Assembly (NCBI RefSeq): GCF_016429065.1
Contig: NZ_JAELTX010000012.1
Coordinates: 1-56,980 of the forward strand
Reading direction: 5' to 3'
DNA: 56,980 bases
From: Pedobacter sp. ASV17
GTDB lineage: Bacteria > Bacteroidota > Bacteroidia > Sphingobacteriales > Sphingobacteriaceae
Positions within the stretch are counted from its first letter, which is position 1; the number at the start of each line of letters is the position of its first letter. The position numbers were made by a program, and so were the translations under genes. Positions 34,672 to 44,200 of this stretch are shown here, piece after piece. The notes beneath the pieces were generated by a model that saw only the letters and a program-made list of their open reading frames with translations, was not told where the DNA came from and made no database searches.

Positions 34672-37600
34672 TTATTTTCTGATGATTTTAAGTGTCTGTT
34701 TTTTACCCTCGTTAAGGAGGTTGATGAAGTATAAACCTTTTGGAAGTTTACTGAAATCCAAAGTGGTGCTATTCTCCCCTTTTTTAGCCCATTGGCTCAT
34801 TTGTTTTCGTCCCTGCAAATCATAAACGACCACTTCGGTATTGACGGCTAAAGTGGCAAATTTAAGTGTGGCCGAGCCTTCTGTTGGATTTGGATAAGCG
34901 GTTAAAGCCATCGTCAAATCTTGGATTTCTACCAAACTCACTTCGCTAAAAGTCACCTTTCCATCTTTATCGTATTGCTTTAATTGATAATAGCTTTTGC
35001 CCATCAACGGCGAGCGGTCAACGAAGCTATACTGATGTTCGCCTGCTGTATTTTTTGAGCTTTGTACATTCACCACTTCAAATGATGAAGTTTCGCTTCT
35101 GCGCAATACTTCAAACTTATCAGTATTTCGTTCGTTAGCGGTTTTCCAATTAACGGTTACTTGCGGATTGATATTTGTACCTGATTTTTTAGCTTCAAAA
35201 GAGAGCAAGTCTAGCGGCAATACGCCATCATTAACCACCACAAATGGACTAAACTGGCTAATATTGTTAATGGTAGCCGTGTAAGGATTAGTCCCAGCAA
35301 GCGTGGCGGCATAACCCATATAAGCACCTGCGTGATAATTGGCTACAGATATAGGTGAACTGGTTGAAAAGCCAGCATTATGATTTGCCGTAGCCCATTG
35401 AAACTGAAGGTTGGCATTTGCACCTGCACCCGATGGCGTAATATTCCATTGCAGGTTGACCGAATTGTTAGGGTTAACAGGCAGTGCGTTATCTATCCCT
35501 GTTTTTAAGCTTACCGAAAAATCATTGCTGGTTCCCGTGTTGCTAATGCTCAAGGGCGAATAACCTACACTTGTTCCTAATGGAATTAAAGTATTGGTGG
35601 AGCCTATATTTTTCACAATCAAACTGCCTGTTCCATTGGTGATGACATAGCCTGTAGCTGTATTATCCCTAGTGATGCTGTTCACGGTTAACGAGTTATT
35701 CCCCAAGGTTAAAATACCCGCTTCTACCGTGAGGTTATCTGAAACCACTGCCGATTGTAGTGCATAGTTACCTACCACATCTACCGTAAGGTTTTTCAAT
35801 AAAGTAGTGGCATCATTGTATTTATATACGCCCGTTGTTCCTTTCAAGTTCAATTTTACCGAGGCGGCCGAGTTTGATTCGAATGTTCCGCTGTTCACCA
35901 CAAAATCTCCTGCCACATTCAACACAGCATTTACCGTCCCATTTTCTCTCACCACTACCCTACCTCCATTTTGCTCATAACTTCCCAAACCAATGGTACC
36001 ATTGGCATTTAGCAAAGCCATATAAGTAGTTCCTGTGCTGTTTACGGTAAATTTACCTCGTACGTTAGCGGTTAGGTTGCCCTGAAAAGCATAGTAATTA
36101 CTTTGTCCCGTATTGTTCCAAATCACATTATAATAACTCAATGTGTTTTTCAAGATACCCGTTTGCGAAGTAGTAATTCCCGAAATTAAAAAGGTGGAAC
36201 CATCTTCGAAGGTAATCACCGCAGGCATGGTGTTCGAATTGGCGGCATGCTCATAAACCCCGCCATCTTTCACGGTTACGTAATTATAATTCACCGTGGA
36301 TTTATTGGTAAGCTTTCCTTTAATGAACACATTACTTCCTGTTTGGTCCACTTTTAAAGCACCATTATTGGTTACCAATCCATTGATGATTAAATCGTAT
36401 TTACCATCGTTGTTTACGGTACCATTATTTTCAAACTCGCCATCTATTTGGTAAAGTTGGTCGCGATGCACGCCTAATATCTTACCACTTTCAACAATGA
36501 GTTTACCTCCATCTCTCACTACAAATGAATTGACATAACCGTAAGACCCACTTTGTGCAGCGGTTAAATCGGTCATATTAGGAGCAATAACGGTATGGTT
36601 AGCTTGTATGAAAGAAGTTTGTCCAGTGCCAAAGTGCGGTATAGTTGGTGCTAACGACCATGTGCCAGCTACCATTTTTTGCCAAATACTTGGGTCTAAC
36701 CAAGCACCACTGCTGATGGTCCTGTAATCTCCTTCTTTGGCCGCTAGTCCAACATCTCCTTTGATGTCTACATTTTTAAGCGTGACATATCTGGTGGCAC
36801 TTGAGCTTCCCGTTCTAAAGTATAGTCTAAATTTAAGCTCTTGACTAGGCGAAACGTTAATACCAGTAGCACCATTTAAGGCAAAAGCATATCTTTTTGT
36901 GCCCGCATTCTGGTTATCCAACAACCAAGTGCCATCTGCAAAAGTTGGATAGCTCCCTGTAACTACCAACGGACTACCGTTCAATAATCCAGCTTTCAAC
37001 AAGGTACTGGTAGCGAAATTATCCGTAGAATATTCGATGGCGAAATTCCCCGTAGTATTAAAAACAGCCAAGTTGAATAAAATAGAATCCACTCTTATTT
37101 CGTAGGTGGTGCTCGGTTTTACCGTAATTTCAATATGCTTGGTTTTATCGGTCATGTATTTTAAACCGTTATCCGTTTGCCAACTTCCGCCATCAGCAGC
37201 AGGTGCAAATTGTACGCCCGATGTGGTAGAGAAAGGCACATTAGCTCCACTTGCTTGGTTAGATAAAATATAACTTTTTAAATCCAGCGTAGCTGAGGTA
37301 ACGCCCTCTCTTAAATAAGAAGCATTTACATTTTGGACGAAGCTGATACTCGCTATTCCTTTGCTATTGACTAAGGGCTGATTATAGGTTTCGCCACTTG
37401 CTGCTATCGTTTTATTATGGCTACCCGTTCCAGAAACGAAGGTCACATTACCCGAGTAAAGTCCCGCTGTAGTAGCATTTAAACGTACCAAAACAGATTT
37501 TGATGCCAATAAACCGTTGGTAACCGTGAGTAATAGTGGGCTCGAATTGCCTTTCCACGTTACCCCATTATCTGCACTTACTTCAAAGTTAACTGGAGGT

Positions 37601-39060
37601 GTCACCGTAACGTCGGTTTGTAAATATTCGCCACTTAAAGTGAGTACTTGTGTTGCCGAAGGCTTGTCTATCCCTTGCTTAAATGCCTGCAATGCACCTG
37701 TTAATGTCATTACGGGGATTGCGGAAATAGTAGCACTTTCCGAACGAACTGCTCCACTTGCAGAACTGGCTTCTACATAATACTCGTAAGTAGACATCGA
37801 TGGAGGAACCATTTCTTTGCCAGTGCTTGGCGCATAGGCTAGGTTTACATCGTTGCCTGTAATGATTTGCTCATTCACCAAAGCTGGACTGCCACCATCC
37901 GTAATGCGATATAATCGATAGGTCACATTATTTTCTGGCCAGTTTAAATTCCATTTAAAGGTAAGTTCTGTTCCTGTTTTGGTATACTTGAAATTGGAGA
38001 CGGCCAACCTGTTCGCAGGTACCGCATTGCCATCCAAAAAAACAGCATAAGGGTCCCAAACTACATTATTCCTGTCCTTAAAAACCACATTGTTATCCAA
38101 ATATTCGGCAACTTCACTGGCGTTTAATTGCTTAGACCAACTCACCCTCGAAGTCACACTCAAAGGATTTCCCGCCATATCCATAGAGTTGTATTCGGCA
38201 TAAATGATTTTACTTACATCAGTACCCGCATCCCAAATTGACCATCCCTCTGGTTTAACCACATTACTCATTTTGGTATTTACAAATATTGTTGCCGAAG
38301 TTGCTTTGGGTTCAGCGGTGGCCGCATCATTTTGCCAAGGTCGGCCCAATACATATTTTGTAGTTCCTCTGTTGGCTATAATCTCACAATTTCTGAATAA
38401 TAAACCTTTGCTTTCTCTGGTATTAGAGGCCGTGATATAACTGCTTGCCTGATTGTCTACGCGGTCTCTCGGATAAATGGTACACTCGTCAAATACTGTT
38501 TTGGCGTTACCAAAAATAAAATCGACCACGCCTTCTATGTAGCATTTGTACAACGACTGCGGGTACTTAGAATTGTAGGACAGAAAAGTATCTTGTCCAC
38601 CTAAAAACCTACAATTTTTAAAAGAGGCCCTATCGCCACTTACATTAATGGCCAAAGCTTGTGGCGCGTCGCCCGTAGTGTTTTCGAAGGTGATGTGTGC
38701 CGCACTAAAATCATCAGCATTGATGATTACCGAAGCCGAATTTGCGGTTCCATAAGTGCCCCCTCCTGGGATATTTTTCCCGTTGTAGTTGTTATAGGTG
38801 ATGATGGTTTTGGCCACATCTTCTCCAATAAATTGGATGAAAGGCTTAGCAATGGTCAGGTTTTCATAATAAATCCCTTTTTTGATGAATATCCGATAGG
38901 GAGAAGTGGCATTAGATGGCGCTGCATTTAGTGCTGCCTGAATACTGGTGTAATTACCTGCACCGCTTGGGTCTACGGTAGCTTGATATTGCGCCCTTAC
39001 CTTAAAGGCCACCAAGCATAACACCATGCCGAAAATTGTTTTTAAAAGATGCCTTTTCAT
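34672..39060 (-). CDS. Secreted multidomain pectinesterase with T9SS sorting domain
   Basis: 1462 residues. Signal peptide (ends VRAQ near residue 24). Residues about 25-335 are a pectin methylesterase (CE8): SIQAALNAAPSN, GQDTFLSYNSKYPQSLYKCYIEG with GVVDFIFGNAKTVFDEC (catalytic aspartates) and YVLGRPWQND. An FN3-like module (355-450) and an immunoglobulin-like module (about 455-560) follow, then long beta-rich regions including a G8/right-handed beta-helix-like part (GAWLDPSIWQKMVAGTW ... GKLIVESGKILG). The end is a LSFEAKKSGT linker module and a T9SS type A domain (LTAYPNPTEGSATLKF...LPKGLYFINLLNEGKKQTLKIIRK). It removes methyl groups from pectin, preparing it for the lyase next door. Confidence 0.9.
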   Translation of the reverse strand: MKRHLLKTIFGMVLCLVAFKVRAQYQATVDPSGAGNYTSIQAALNAAPSNATSPYRIFIKKGIYYENLTIAKPFIQFIGEDVAKTIITYNNYNGKNIPGGGTYGTANSASVIINADDFSAAHITFENTTGDAPQALAINVSGDRASFKNCRFLGGQDTFLSYNSKYPQSLYKCYIEGVVDFIFGNAKTVFDECTIYPRDRVDNQASSYITASNTRESKGLLFRNCEIIANRGTTKYVLGRPWQNDAATAEPKATSATIFVNTKMSNVVKPEGWSIWDAGTDVSKIIYAEYNSMDMAGNPLSVTSRVSWSKQLNASEVAEYLDNNVVFKDRNNVVWDPYAVFLDGNAVPANRLAVSNFKYTKTGTELTFKWNLNWPENNVTYRLYRITDGGSPALVNEQIITGNDVNLAYAPSTGKEMVPPSMSTYEYYVEASSASGAVRSESATISAIPVMTLTGALQAFKQGIDKPSATQVLTLSGEYLQTDVTVTPPVNFEVSADNGVTWKGNSSPLLLTVTNGLLASKSVLVRLNATTAGLYSGNVTFVSGTGSHNKTIAASGETYNQPLVNSKGIASISFVQNVNASYLREGVTSATLDLKSYILSNQASGANVPFSTTSGVQFAPAADGGSWQTDNGLKYMTDKTKHIEITVKPSTTYEIRVDSILFNLAVFNTTGNFAIEYSTDNFATSTLLKAGLLNGSPLVVTGSYPTFADGTWLLDNQNAGTKRYAFALNGATGINVSPSQELKFRLYFRTGSSSATRYVTLKNVDIKGDVGLAAKEGDYRTISSGAWLDPSIWQKMVAGTWSLAPTIPHFGTGQTSFIQANHTVIAPNMTDLTAAQSGSYGYVNSFVVRDGGKLIVESGKILGVHRDQLYQIDGEFENNGTVNNDGKYDLIINGLVTNNGALKVDQTGSNVFIKGKLTNKSTVNYNYVTVKDGGVYEHAANSNTMPAVITFEDGSTFLISGITTSQTGILKNTLSYYNVIWNNTGQSNYYAFQGNLTANVRGKFTVNSTGTTYMALLNANGTIGLGSYEQNGGRVVVRENGTVNAVLNVAGDFVVNSGTFESNSAASVKLNLKGTTGVYKYNDATTLLKNLTVDVVGNYALQSAVVSDNLTVEAGILTLGNNSLTVNSITRDNTATGYVITNGTGSLIVKNIGSTNTLIPLGTSVGYSPLSISNTGTSNDFSVSLKTGIDNALPVNPNNSVNLQWNITPSGAGANANLQFQWATANHNAGFSTSSPISVANYHAGAYMGYAATLAGTNPYTATINNISQFSPFVVVNDGVLPLDLLSFEAKKSGTNINPQVTVNWKTANERNTDKFEVLRRSETSSFEVVNVQSSKNTAGEHQYSFVDRSPLMGKSYYQLKQYDKDGKVTFSEVSLVEIQDLTMALTAYPNPTEGSATLKFATLAVNTEVVVYDLQGRKQMSQWAKKGENSTTLDFSKLPKGLYFINLLNEGKKQTLKIIRK

Positions 39061-39086
39061 TTTTTTATGTTCATTTGTTTGGAGAA

Positions 39087-39115
39087 AAAGGGAGCAACCA
39101 ATGAGCGCTCCCTTT
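39087..39115 (-). terminator. Terminator hairpin between the two pectin genes
   Basis: AAAGGGAGC and GCTCCCTTT are perfect 9-bp arms; the minus strand continues TTCTCC after TTT. It lies 24 bases after the pectate lyase stop, and could reduce read-through into the pectinesterase gene. Confidence 0.75.
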
Positions 39116-39138
39116 GATGATGCCGAGAATTAGAGATT

Positions 39139-42100
39139 TTATTTTTTGATGACCTTCACTTGCGTTTGCTGTCCGTCTATATCTACTTTGATGATATAAA
39201 ATCCATTAGCCAGGTGAGCGAGATTGATGCTGGTAGCCGTTTGTCCCTTGCTCAATTTCAGGGAACTTTTTTGCTGTCCCTGCGTGTCGTAAATACTTAA
39301 TGTTCCTATGTTTTTAACTGTTGCGTGTTCAACCGTAATTAAACCACTGGTAGGGTTTGGATAGGCACGGAACTGGGCTGCTATTGCAGAAAGATTAACA
39401 GTTCTGATTTCGCTAGTGGTGGTTTGACCATCTTTATCATATTGTTTAAGTTGATAATAGCTGTTGCCCGATAAAGGCGCACGGTCTGTAAAACTATATT
39501 GATGCTCGCCTGCTGTATTCACAGCAGTTTGTGTATTGATGATTACAAAATCTCCTTCATCGCCTTTTCTCAATACTTCAAACTTGTCGGTATTTCGTTC
39601 GTTAGCGGTTTTCCAAGTTACATTTACCTGAGGATTTGTAGCGGTACCTGATTTTTTAGCTTCGAAGCTCAGTAAATCTAAAGGCAGTACATCTGGGAAC
39701 CAATCTACCTTATCAGCCCCTGCGTAAATAGGTACCAATACCCTCACCACCGAAGCAGGAAGTGCGGTATAGCTGTAATAAGTGGATGGGTCGAAAACAC
39801 TACCAGGGTTCAATTCATCAAATTTCACTGACCTGCCGCCAGGGTTTAACATGGCTGGATTAATTTGGGCAGTAATTACTGGCAAACCAGAATCATCGTA
39901 TTCATTGCCTACTTGTTTCAAGCCCACGGCTGGTTTGTTTCCCGTTTTTGAAGTAAAGGTATCGTCCGTATTATTACCGAAAACCGCTTTAAAATCTGCT
40001 GAGGTTCTGTCGGCATACATCCCCCAACGTGTATTTAGGTAAAAGTTATTTTCGGCAAATACATTGGCACCAATGGCCGCTGCAATGCCATACAGTTTCA
40101 CGCCTTCACTTAAACAGTTCAATACGTGTACTTCTCCAAATCTCACCCTTGGGTTCCTAGAGTTGGTATTCAGAAAATGATTGGCATAGTGCGTTACTTT
40201 TAAACGACCTACGTCTTTGCTGGCATTATTATCTGAGTGGCCAATCAGTCCTGTTTTCCAGCTATTGCGATAAAGTGTCCAAGAAATAGTGATATAACTT
40301 GCGCCATCTTTAATGTCAATTCCGCCATCTGGATGTTCCGAGTCAACTGGCATGGTTGTAGGATGACCAACAGTACAATGGTCTACCCAAATGTGGTTGG
40401 TTTCGGTATTACCGATGTTGATGCCATCATCATAGTAATCTTGAAAAGAGATATTTCTGATGATGATATTTTGGCTTCTTTTAACGTTGATACCGAATTT
40501 AAATACCACATTTTTACGTCCAATGATGGTTAGGTTCGCCTGCTCCTGAATGTCGAGCATATGGTTGCCCCAAACACTAATGGATGGGCTTAAAGCAACA
40601 TCTTCATAAACACCTGGCTCCAAAACGATGGTCAGCGGACTGGCATCCATGTATTTATATCTAATCCTATTGTAAAGGGTTTGCGCTAGTTTATTAAACT
40701 CTGCTGGGCCATTGATATAGATGGTTTTTTTGGTGAAACCTGGCACTACGGCATCGCCTCCTGTAGTTGGTCCCGTAAAACCATCAGCAGTTATCGATGC
40801 AAAGCCTACAGGTTGTTTAAAGTTGATATTTAGGTTATCTGTAAAAGTAGCGGTGATATTTTTATGGGCATTTACGGTAATCACCTGTGAGGTGGTATTG
40901 CCTGTTAAATCGCCCGACCAACCTTGGAAAGTAGAACCCAATACAGTACTTGCGGTCACAGTTACCTGCGTACCATCCGCATACTCGCCGCCTGCTGGGT
41001 TAAGCACTACGCTGCCAATCCCAACCGTGGTGACATTAACTTTATAGGTATTGATCACCCTAAAATTAGCCGTAACGGTTTTATTGCTGTTCATCACTAA
41101 GGTTGCAGGATTGGCATTTCCTGTTAAATCGCCCGACCAGCTATCTAATTTCAACGCTGGCTTTTCTTCTGCCAAAAGGGTTACGGTTTCGCCCGAAAAA
41201 TAGTTATTGCCTACCCTACTTGGACTTAATGCCACTGTTCCGCCATTGCTACCTGTTACGTTTAAAGTGTAAGATGAACATTGGCCACCCGATAAATCCA
41301 ATCGGTCTAAATTTGGTCCGTCGGTAGTTTCCCAAGTCAGTTTAATTTTATTAACCCCTGCATTAAGGTTGACTGAAACAATCGCTTCCACCCATTCGGT
41401 AAAAGTAGTGGTACGAGGAAAATCTACATTTTGTACAAAAACATCATTCACATATAAAGCTGCAGCGCGATTTTCATCCTTGGCAAAAGCGTATCTCAAT
41501 TTAGCCGTTTGCACGCCTGCTTGCTGGCTACATACGGTAAATGTAATTTGATTCTCGCCGCCAGCTAAAAAGTCGATAAAGCCCGAACCTGTAAAACCTG
41601 TATGTTGGGTATCCACTTTACCTGTAAAATCAGCGTTTTCAGCTTCGTAAGTGGTGAAAGTGAGGTTAGGATCAACAATGGCCACGGTAACGGTCCATGA
41701 TTTGGTACTGCCATTTTGAGCAGTTACGGTATAATTTACTGGCGCACTAAAATTTTGAGCGCTATTAGTGGCGGGATTCACCGAAGCAAATGGCGATAAC
41801 TGAAAAGTAACAGGGGTTAAAGCGGTTAGGCTGGTACCTAGTGGCATAGTGACCAAAATTTGTCCTGTATTGCTATTGATGGAAGCATTCCCAATTTGGC
41901 TGTTAGAAAGTTTAAAGGCAGTAATTTCTTTTTCTGTTGACTGCACCACGGTGGTGGTTACGGTCCAATTTTTAGTAGTAGTGCCATCTTGAGCGGTCAC
42001 CACATAATTTACGGGATTGGTAAAATCACGAGCGGCGGTTGCCAAAGGACTCACCGTTGCACCGCTGGAAATAGTGAAAGTGCTAGGTACTACATTGGTT

Positions 42101-42759
42101 AAACTTACGCCCGTGGCTACATTTAGGTTAATGGTTCCTGCGGTATAATTAATGGTTTCTATACCTACTTGGCCAGGAAGTTTAAAAGCAGTGACTTCAA
42201 CATCTGAACTAATGGTAATGGCAGCAGAGGCAATGGTTAGCCCATCAATATCGTTATCGTTTGCAGTAGCATTTACAATTCTAATTCTTCTAATATCTGC
42301 CGCCGCAATAGACGCACTTTGGGTAAAATTTACCGTATATAAACCTGCTGTACATCCAGCGGCGGTAGATGTTGCGGTAGAAATTTGCACCCAGTCAGCT
42401 TCTGTAATGGTAGCCAAGTCTGATTTTGTAGTGGCATAAAAAGTAAGTGTCCTTACCGAGGTTCTGCTATTATTGAAGGTTAGTGCAGATACCCCATTGC
42501 TTAAAGATGGTGTAATGGCATACGAATTTTCACCTCCAATAAATCTAAAACCATAAGTACCATCACATTTTGTAGTGGAACGGTAGGCCCCTTTTACCGC
42601 CCATGTTCCCGAAACCAAATTAGCTGAGGTTTCGGTAGTTGGTTTAGTGGTAGGCAGTCCTGTTTCAAAACTTTCGGTAAAGTAGTTCGTTTGGGCCCAC
42701 GAAAACTGAGCTAGCAAAAAAAGGAGGCAAGTCGTAAATAATAGTTTCAAATTCTTCAT
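39139..42759 (-). CDS. Secreted pectate lyase (PL1-like) with T9SS sorting domain
   Basis: 1206 residues from the ATG at 42759, where the signal peptide (MKNLKLLFTTCLLFLLAQFSWAQ) begins. Order: jelly-roll-like N-terminus; two DUF5018-like beta repeats (SDVEVTAFKLPGQVGIETINY and EKEITAFKLSNSQIGNASIN); a CBM35/CBM6-like module (FTTYEAENADFTGKV); two InlB-like repeats (SWSGDLTGNANPATLVMNSNKTVTANF); and a PL1 parallel beta-helix (NHIWVDHCTVGHP, DGGIDIKDGASYITISWTLYRNSWKTGLIGHSDN, NHFLNTNSRNPRVRFGEVHVLN with catalytic arginines). A LSFEAKKSGT linker and T9SS type A domain finish it. It cleaves demethylated pectin by beta-elimination. Confidence 0.9.
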   Translation of the reverse strand: MKNLKLLFTTCLLFLLAQFSWAQTNYFTESFETGLPTTKPTTETSANLVSGTWAVKGAYRSTTKCDGTYGFRFIGGENSYAITPSLSNGVSALTFNNSRTSVRTLTFYATTKSDLATITEADWVQISTATSTAAGCTAGLYTVNFTQSASIAAADIRRIRIVNATANDNDIDGLTIASAAITISSDVEVTAFKLPGQVGIETINYTAGTINLNVATGVSLTNVVPSTFTISSGATVSPLATAARDFTNPVNYVVTAQDGTTTKNWTVTTTVVQSTEKEITAFKLSNSQIGNASINSNTGQILVTMPLGTSLTALTPVTFQLSPFASVNPATNSAQNFSAPVNYTVTAQNGSTKSWTVTVAIVDPNLTFTTYEAENADFTGKVDTQHTGFTGSGFIDFLAGGENQITFTVCSQQAGVQTAKLRYAFAKDENRAAALYVNDVFVQNVDFPRTTTFTEWVEAIVSVNLNAGVNKIKLTWETTDGPNLDRLDLSGGQCSSYTLNVTGSNGGTVALSPSRVGNNYFSGETVTLLAEEKPALKLDSWSGDLTGNANPATLVMNSNKTVTANFRVINTYKVNVTTVGIGSVVLNPAGGEYADGTQVTVTASTVLGSTFQGWSGDLTGNTTSQVITVNAHKNITATFTDNLNINFKQPVGFASITADGFTGPTTGGDAVVPGFTKKTIYINGPAEFNKLAQTLYNRIRYKYMDASPLTIVLEPGVYEDVALSPSISVWGNHMLDIQEQANLTIIGRKNVVFKFGINVKRSQNIIIRNISFQDYYDDGINIGNTETNHIWVDHCTVGHPTTMPVDSEHPDGGIDIKDGASYITISWTLYRNSWKTGLIGHSDNNASKDVGRLKVTHYANHFLNTNSRNPRVRFGEVHVLNCLSEGVKLYGIAAAIGANVFAENNFYLNTRWGMYADRTSADFKAVFGNNTDDTFTSKTGNKPAVGLKQVGNEYDDSGLPVITAQINPAMLNPGGRSVKFDELNPGSVFDPSTYYSYTALPASVVRVLVPIYAGADKVDWFPDVLPLDLLSFEAKKSGTATNPQVNVTWKTANERNTDKFEVLRKGDEGDFVIINTQTAVNTAGEHQYSFTDRAPLSGNSYYQLKQYDKDGQTTTSEIRTVNLSAIAAQFRAYPNPTSGLITVEHATVKNIGTLSIYDTQGQQKSSLKLSKGQTATSINLAHLANGFYIIKVDIDGQQTQVKVIKK

Positions 42760-42834
42760 AACAGGGATTTGGTTAGGCCATAGTATGCCCATACCGTCTT
42801 AAAAGGCGGTACAGCATATGCTATGTTTTGGAGA

Positions 42835-43905
42835 TTATTTTTTGATAAACTTCTGTGATTGAGATTGTCCGTTAGCTTCGTACACCAACAAGTAAGTACC
42901 AGCGGCCAACGCTGCCACATTGATCGTCGTAGAAGCGGTGCCACTATTTGCATTGGCTTTAATCAGCGAACGACCATCTAAGCTTATCACCTTTAATACG
43001 GCTGCATTTTTAGCGTTATCGTGGTTAACAATAAGCTCATGACTTGCAGGATTTGGACGCAGACTTAAGCTGATGCCTTCTATTTTTACATGGACAATTT
43101 CGCTGTAACTGTGTTTGCCATCCTTATCACGTTGTTTCAAACGATAATAAGAGTTTCCCGCCAAAGGCGACTTATCCGTAAAGCTGTAATCGTGTGTGCC
43201 TGCTACATTTTTGCTGAGCACAGTGGTTACTGGTGAAAAGTCCGTGTCATCAGCTTTTCTCTCTACCACAAAATCTTGCGTATTTACTTCATTGGTGGTT
43301 TTCCAGTTCAGGTTTACGGTTTTGCCTAAGGCATCGGGTTTTGCGGAGAAAGAGAGCAATTCTAGCGGTAAAAATCCAACTGGAAGCGTGTACGCCGAAT
43401 AGCCTGCGGCTAAGTAATAAATGCGGGAAGTATTGGCTGTATTATAGGTGATCTCGATATATCTTACGCCATCGGGCACTGTAAACTCCACTAATTTTCC
43501 AGGGGCTGGATAAGTTTCGCCACTACCAAAAGTCAAGTCATCTGTAGCGGTACCTATTTGAGTAGTTAAAGAACTATTGTTGTAGTATTTTAATCTTAAG
43601 CCAGCAGCATTAGCAGAGCCTGTACCTCTATAATGGATAGAAATCTTTTTAATGTCATTTGTGGTACTTGATATTTTGATAAATCTAGCGGTGCTGTTTA
43701 AAGTAAAATGGGCATAAGCCCCATCGGCTGTGGCTACGGCTCCCACATTCACATCAACAGTAAGGTTATTTTGTGTGCCCAGAGAGCTTGCACCAGTTGC
43801 TGTTGGAGCACCACCTGCTACTACTTTATGCGTAAATTCTTGCGCTTTTGAGGTTAAAGATAAGAGCATACAAAGGCATGCGAAAAAAGGTAAAGTTTTT
43901 TTCAT
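42835..43905 (-). CDS. Secreted T9SS protein of the pectin locus, hypothetical
   Basis: 356 residues. Signal peptide (ends TSKAQ near residue 22), then a beta-rich domain of about 150 residues (VAGGAPTATGASSLGTQNNLTVDVNVGAVATADGAY ... FVEFTVPDG-like end) resembling carbohydrate-binding or jelly-roll modules, then the FLPLELLSFSAKPD linker and the T9SS type A domain (LRPNPASHELIVNHDN...AAGTYLLVYEANGQSQSQKFIKK). It is 75 bases upstream of the pectate lyase on the same strand and probably heads the unit. A ligand-binding or accessory role in pectin use is inferred. Confidence 0.8.
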   Translation of the reverse strand: MKKTLPFFACLCMLLSLTSKAQEFTHKVVAGGAPTATGASSLGTQNNLTVDVNVGAVATADGAYAHFTLNSTARFIKISSTTNDIKKISIHYRGTGSANAAGLRLKYYNNSSLTTQIGTATDDLTFGSGETYPAPGKLVEFTVPDGVRYIEITYNTANTSRIYYLAAGYSAYTLPVGFLPLELLSFSAKPDALGKTVNLNWKTTNEVNTQDFVVERKADDTDFSPVTTVLSKNVAGTHDYSFTDKSPLAGNSYYRLKQRDKDGKHSYSEIVHVKIEGISLSLRPNPASHELIVNHDNAKNAAVLKVISLDGRSLIKANANSGTASTTINVAALAAGTYLLVYEANGQSQSQKFIKK

Positions 43906-44200
43906 AACAATTAGGTTTACAAATTTGGTCAGGTAGTTTTGGGGTGTTGTTACCTCGCATGCAAAAGGCTATAAAACACTTCTTTATCCAAAATCTATTA
44001 CAGATTTAAGAATTTGTTTTTTGTAATGAAAGAGAAAACTGTGCAATCGTTCTCGGGAAAAAAAGTGCCTTACAAGGCCGAAAACATTACAGGAATAGCC
44101 AAGAACAAAGTTAATGTGAACGGAAAAGTGAAAATTTTAGTTTTATTTTTTTTCAGTCGTTCACAATATCAACAAAAATTATCCGTTGAGGCCAAAGCTA
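43906..44200. other. Spacer upstream of the pectin locus
   Basis: No gene is supported; a 72-codon plus-strand ORF overlaps the 3' end of the nnr gene and looks like noise. The promoter of the minus-strand pectin unit should lie here, but no clear TAnnTTTG element was found. Confidence 0.4.
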
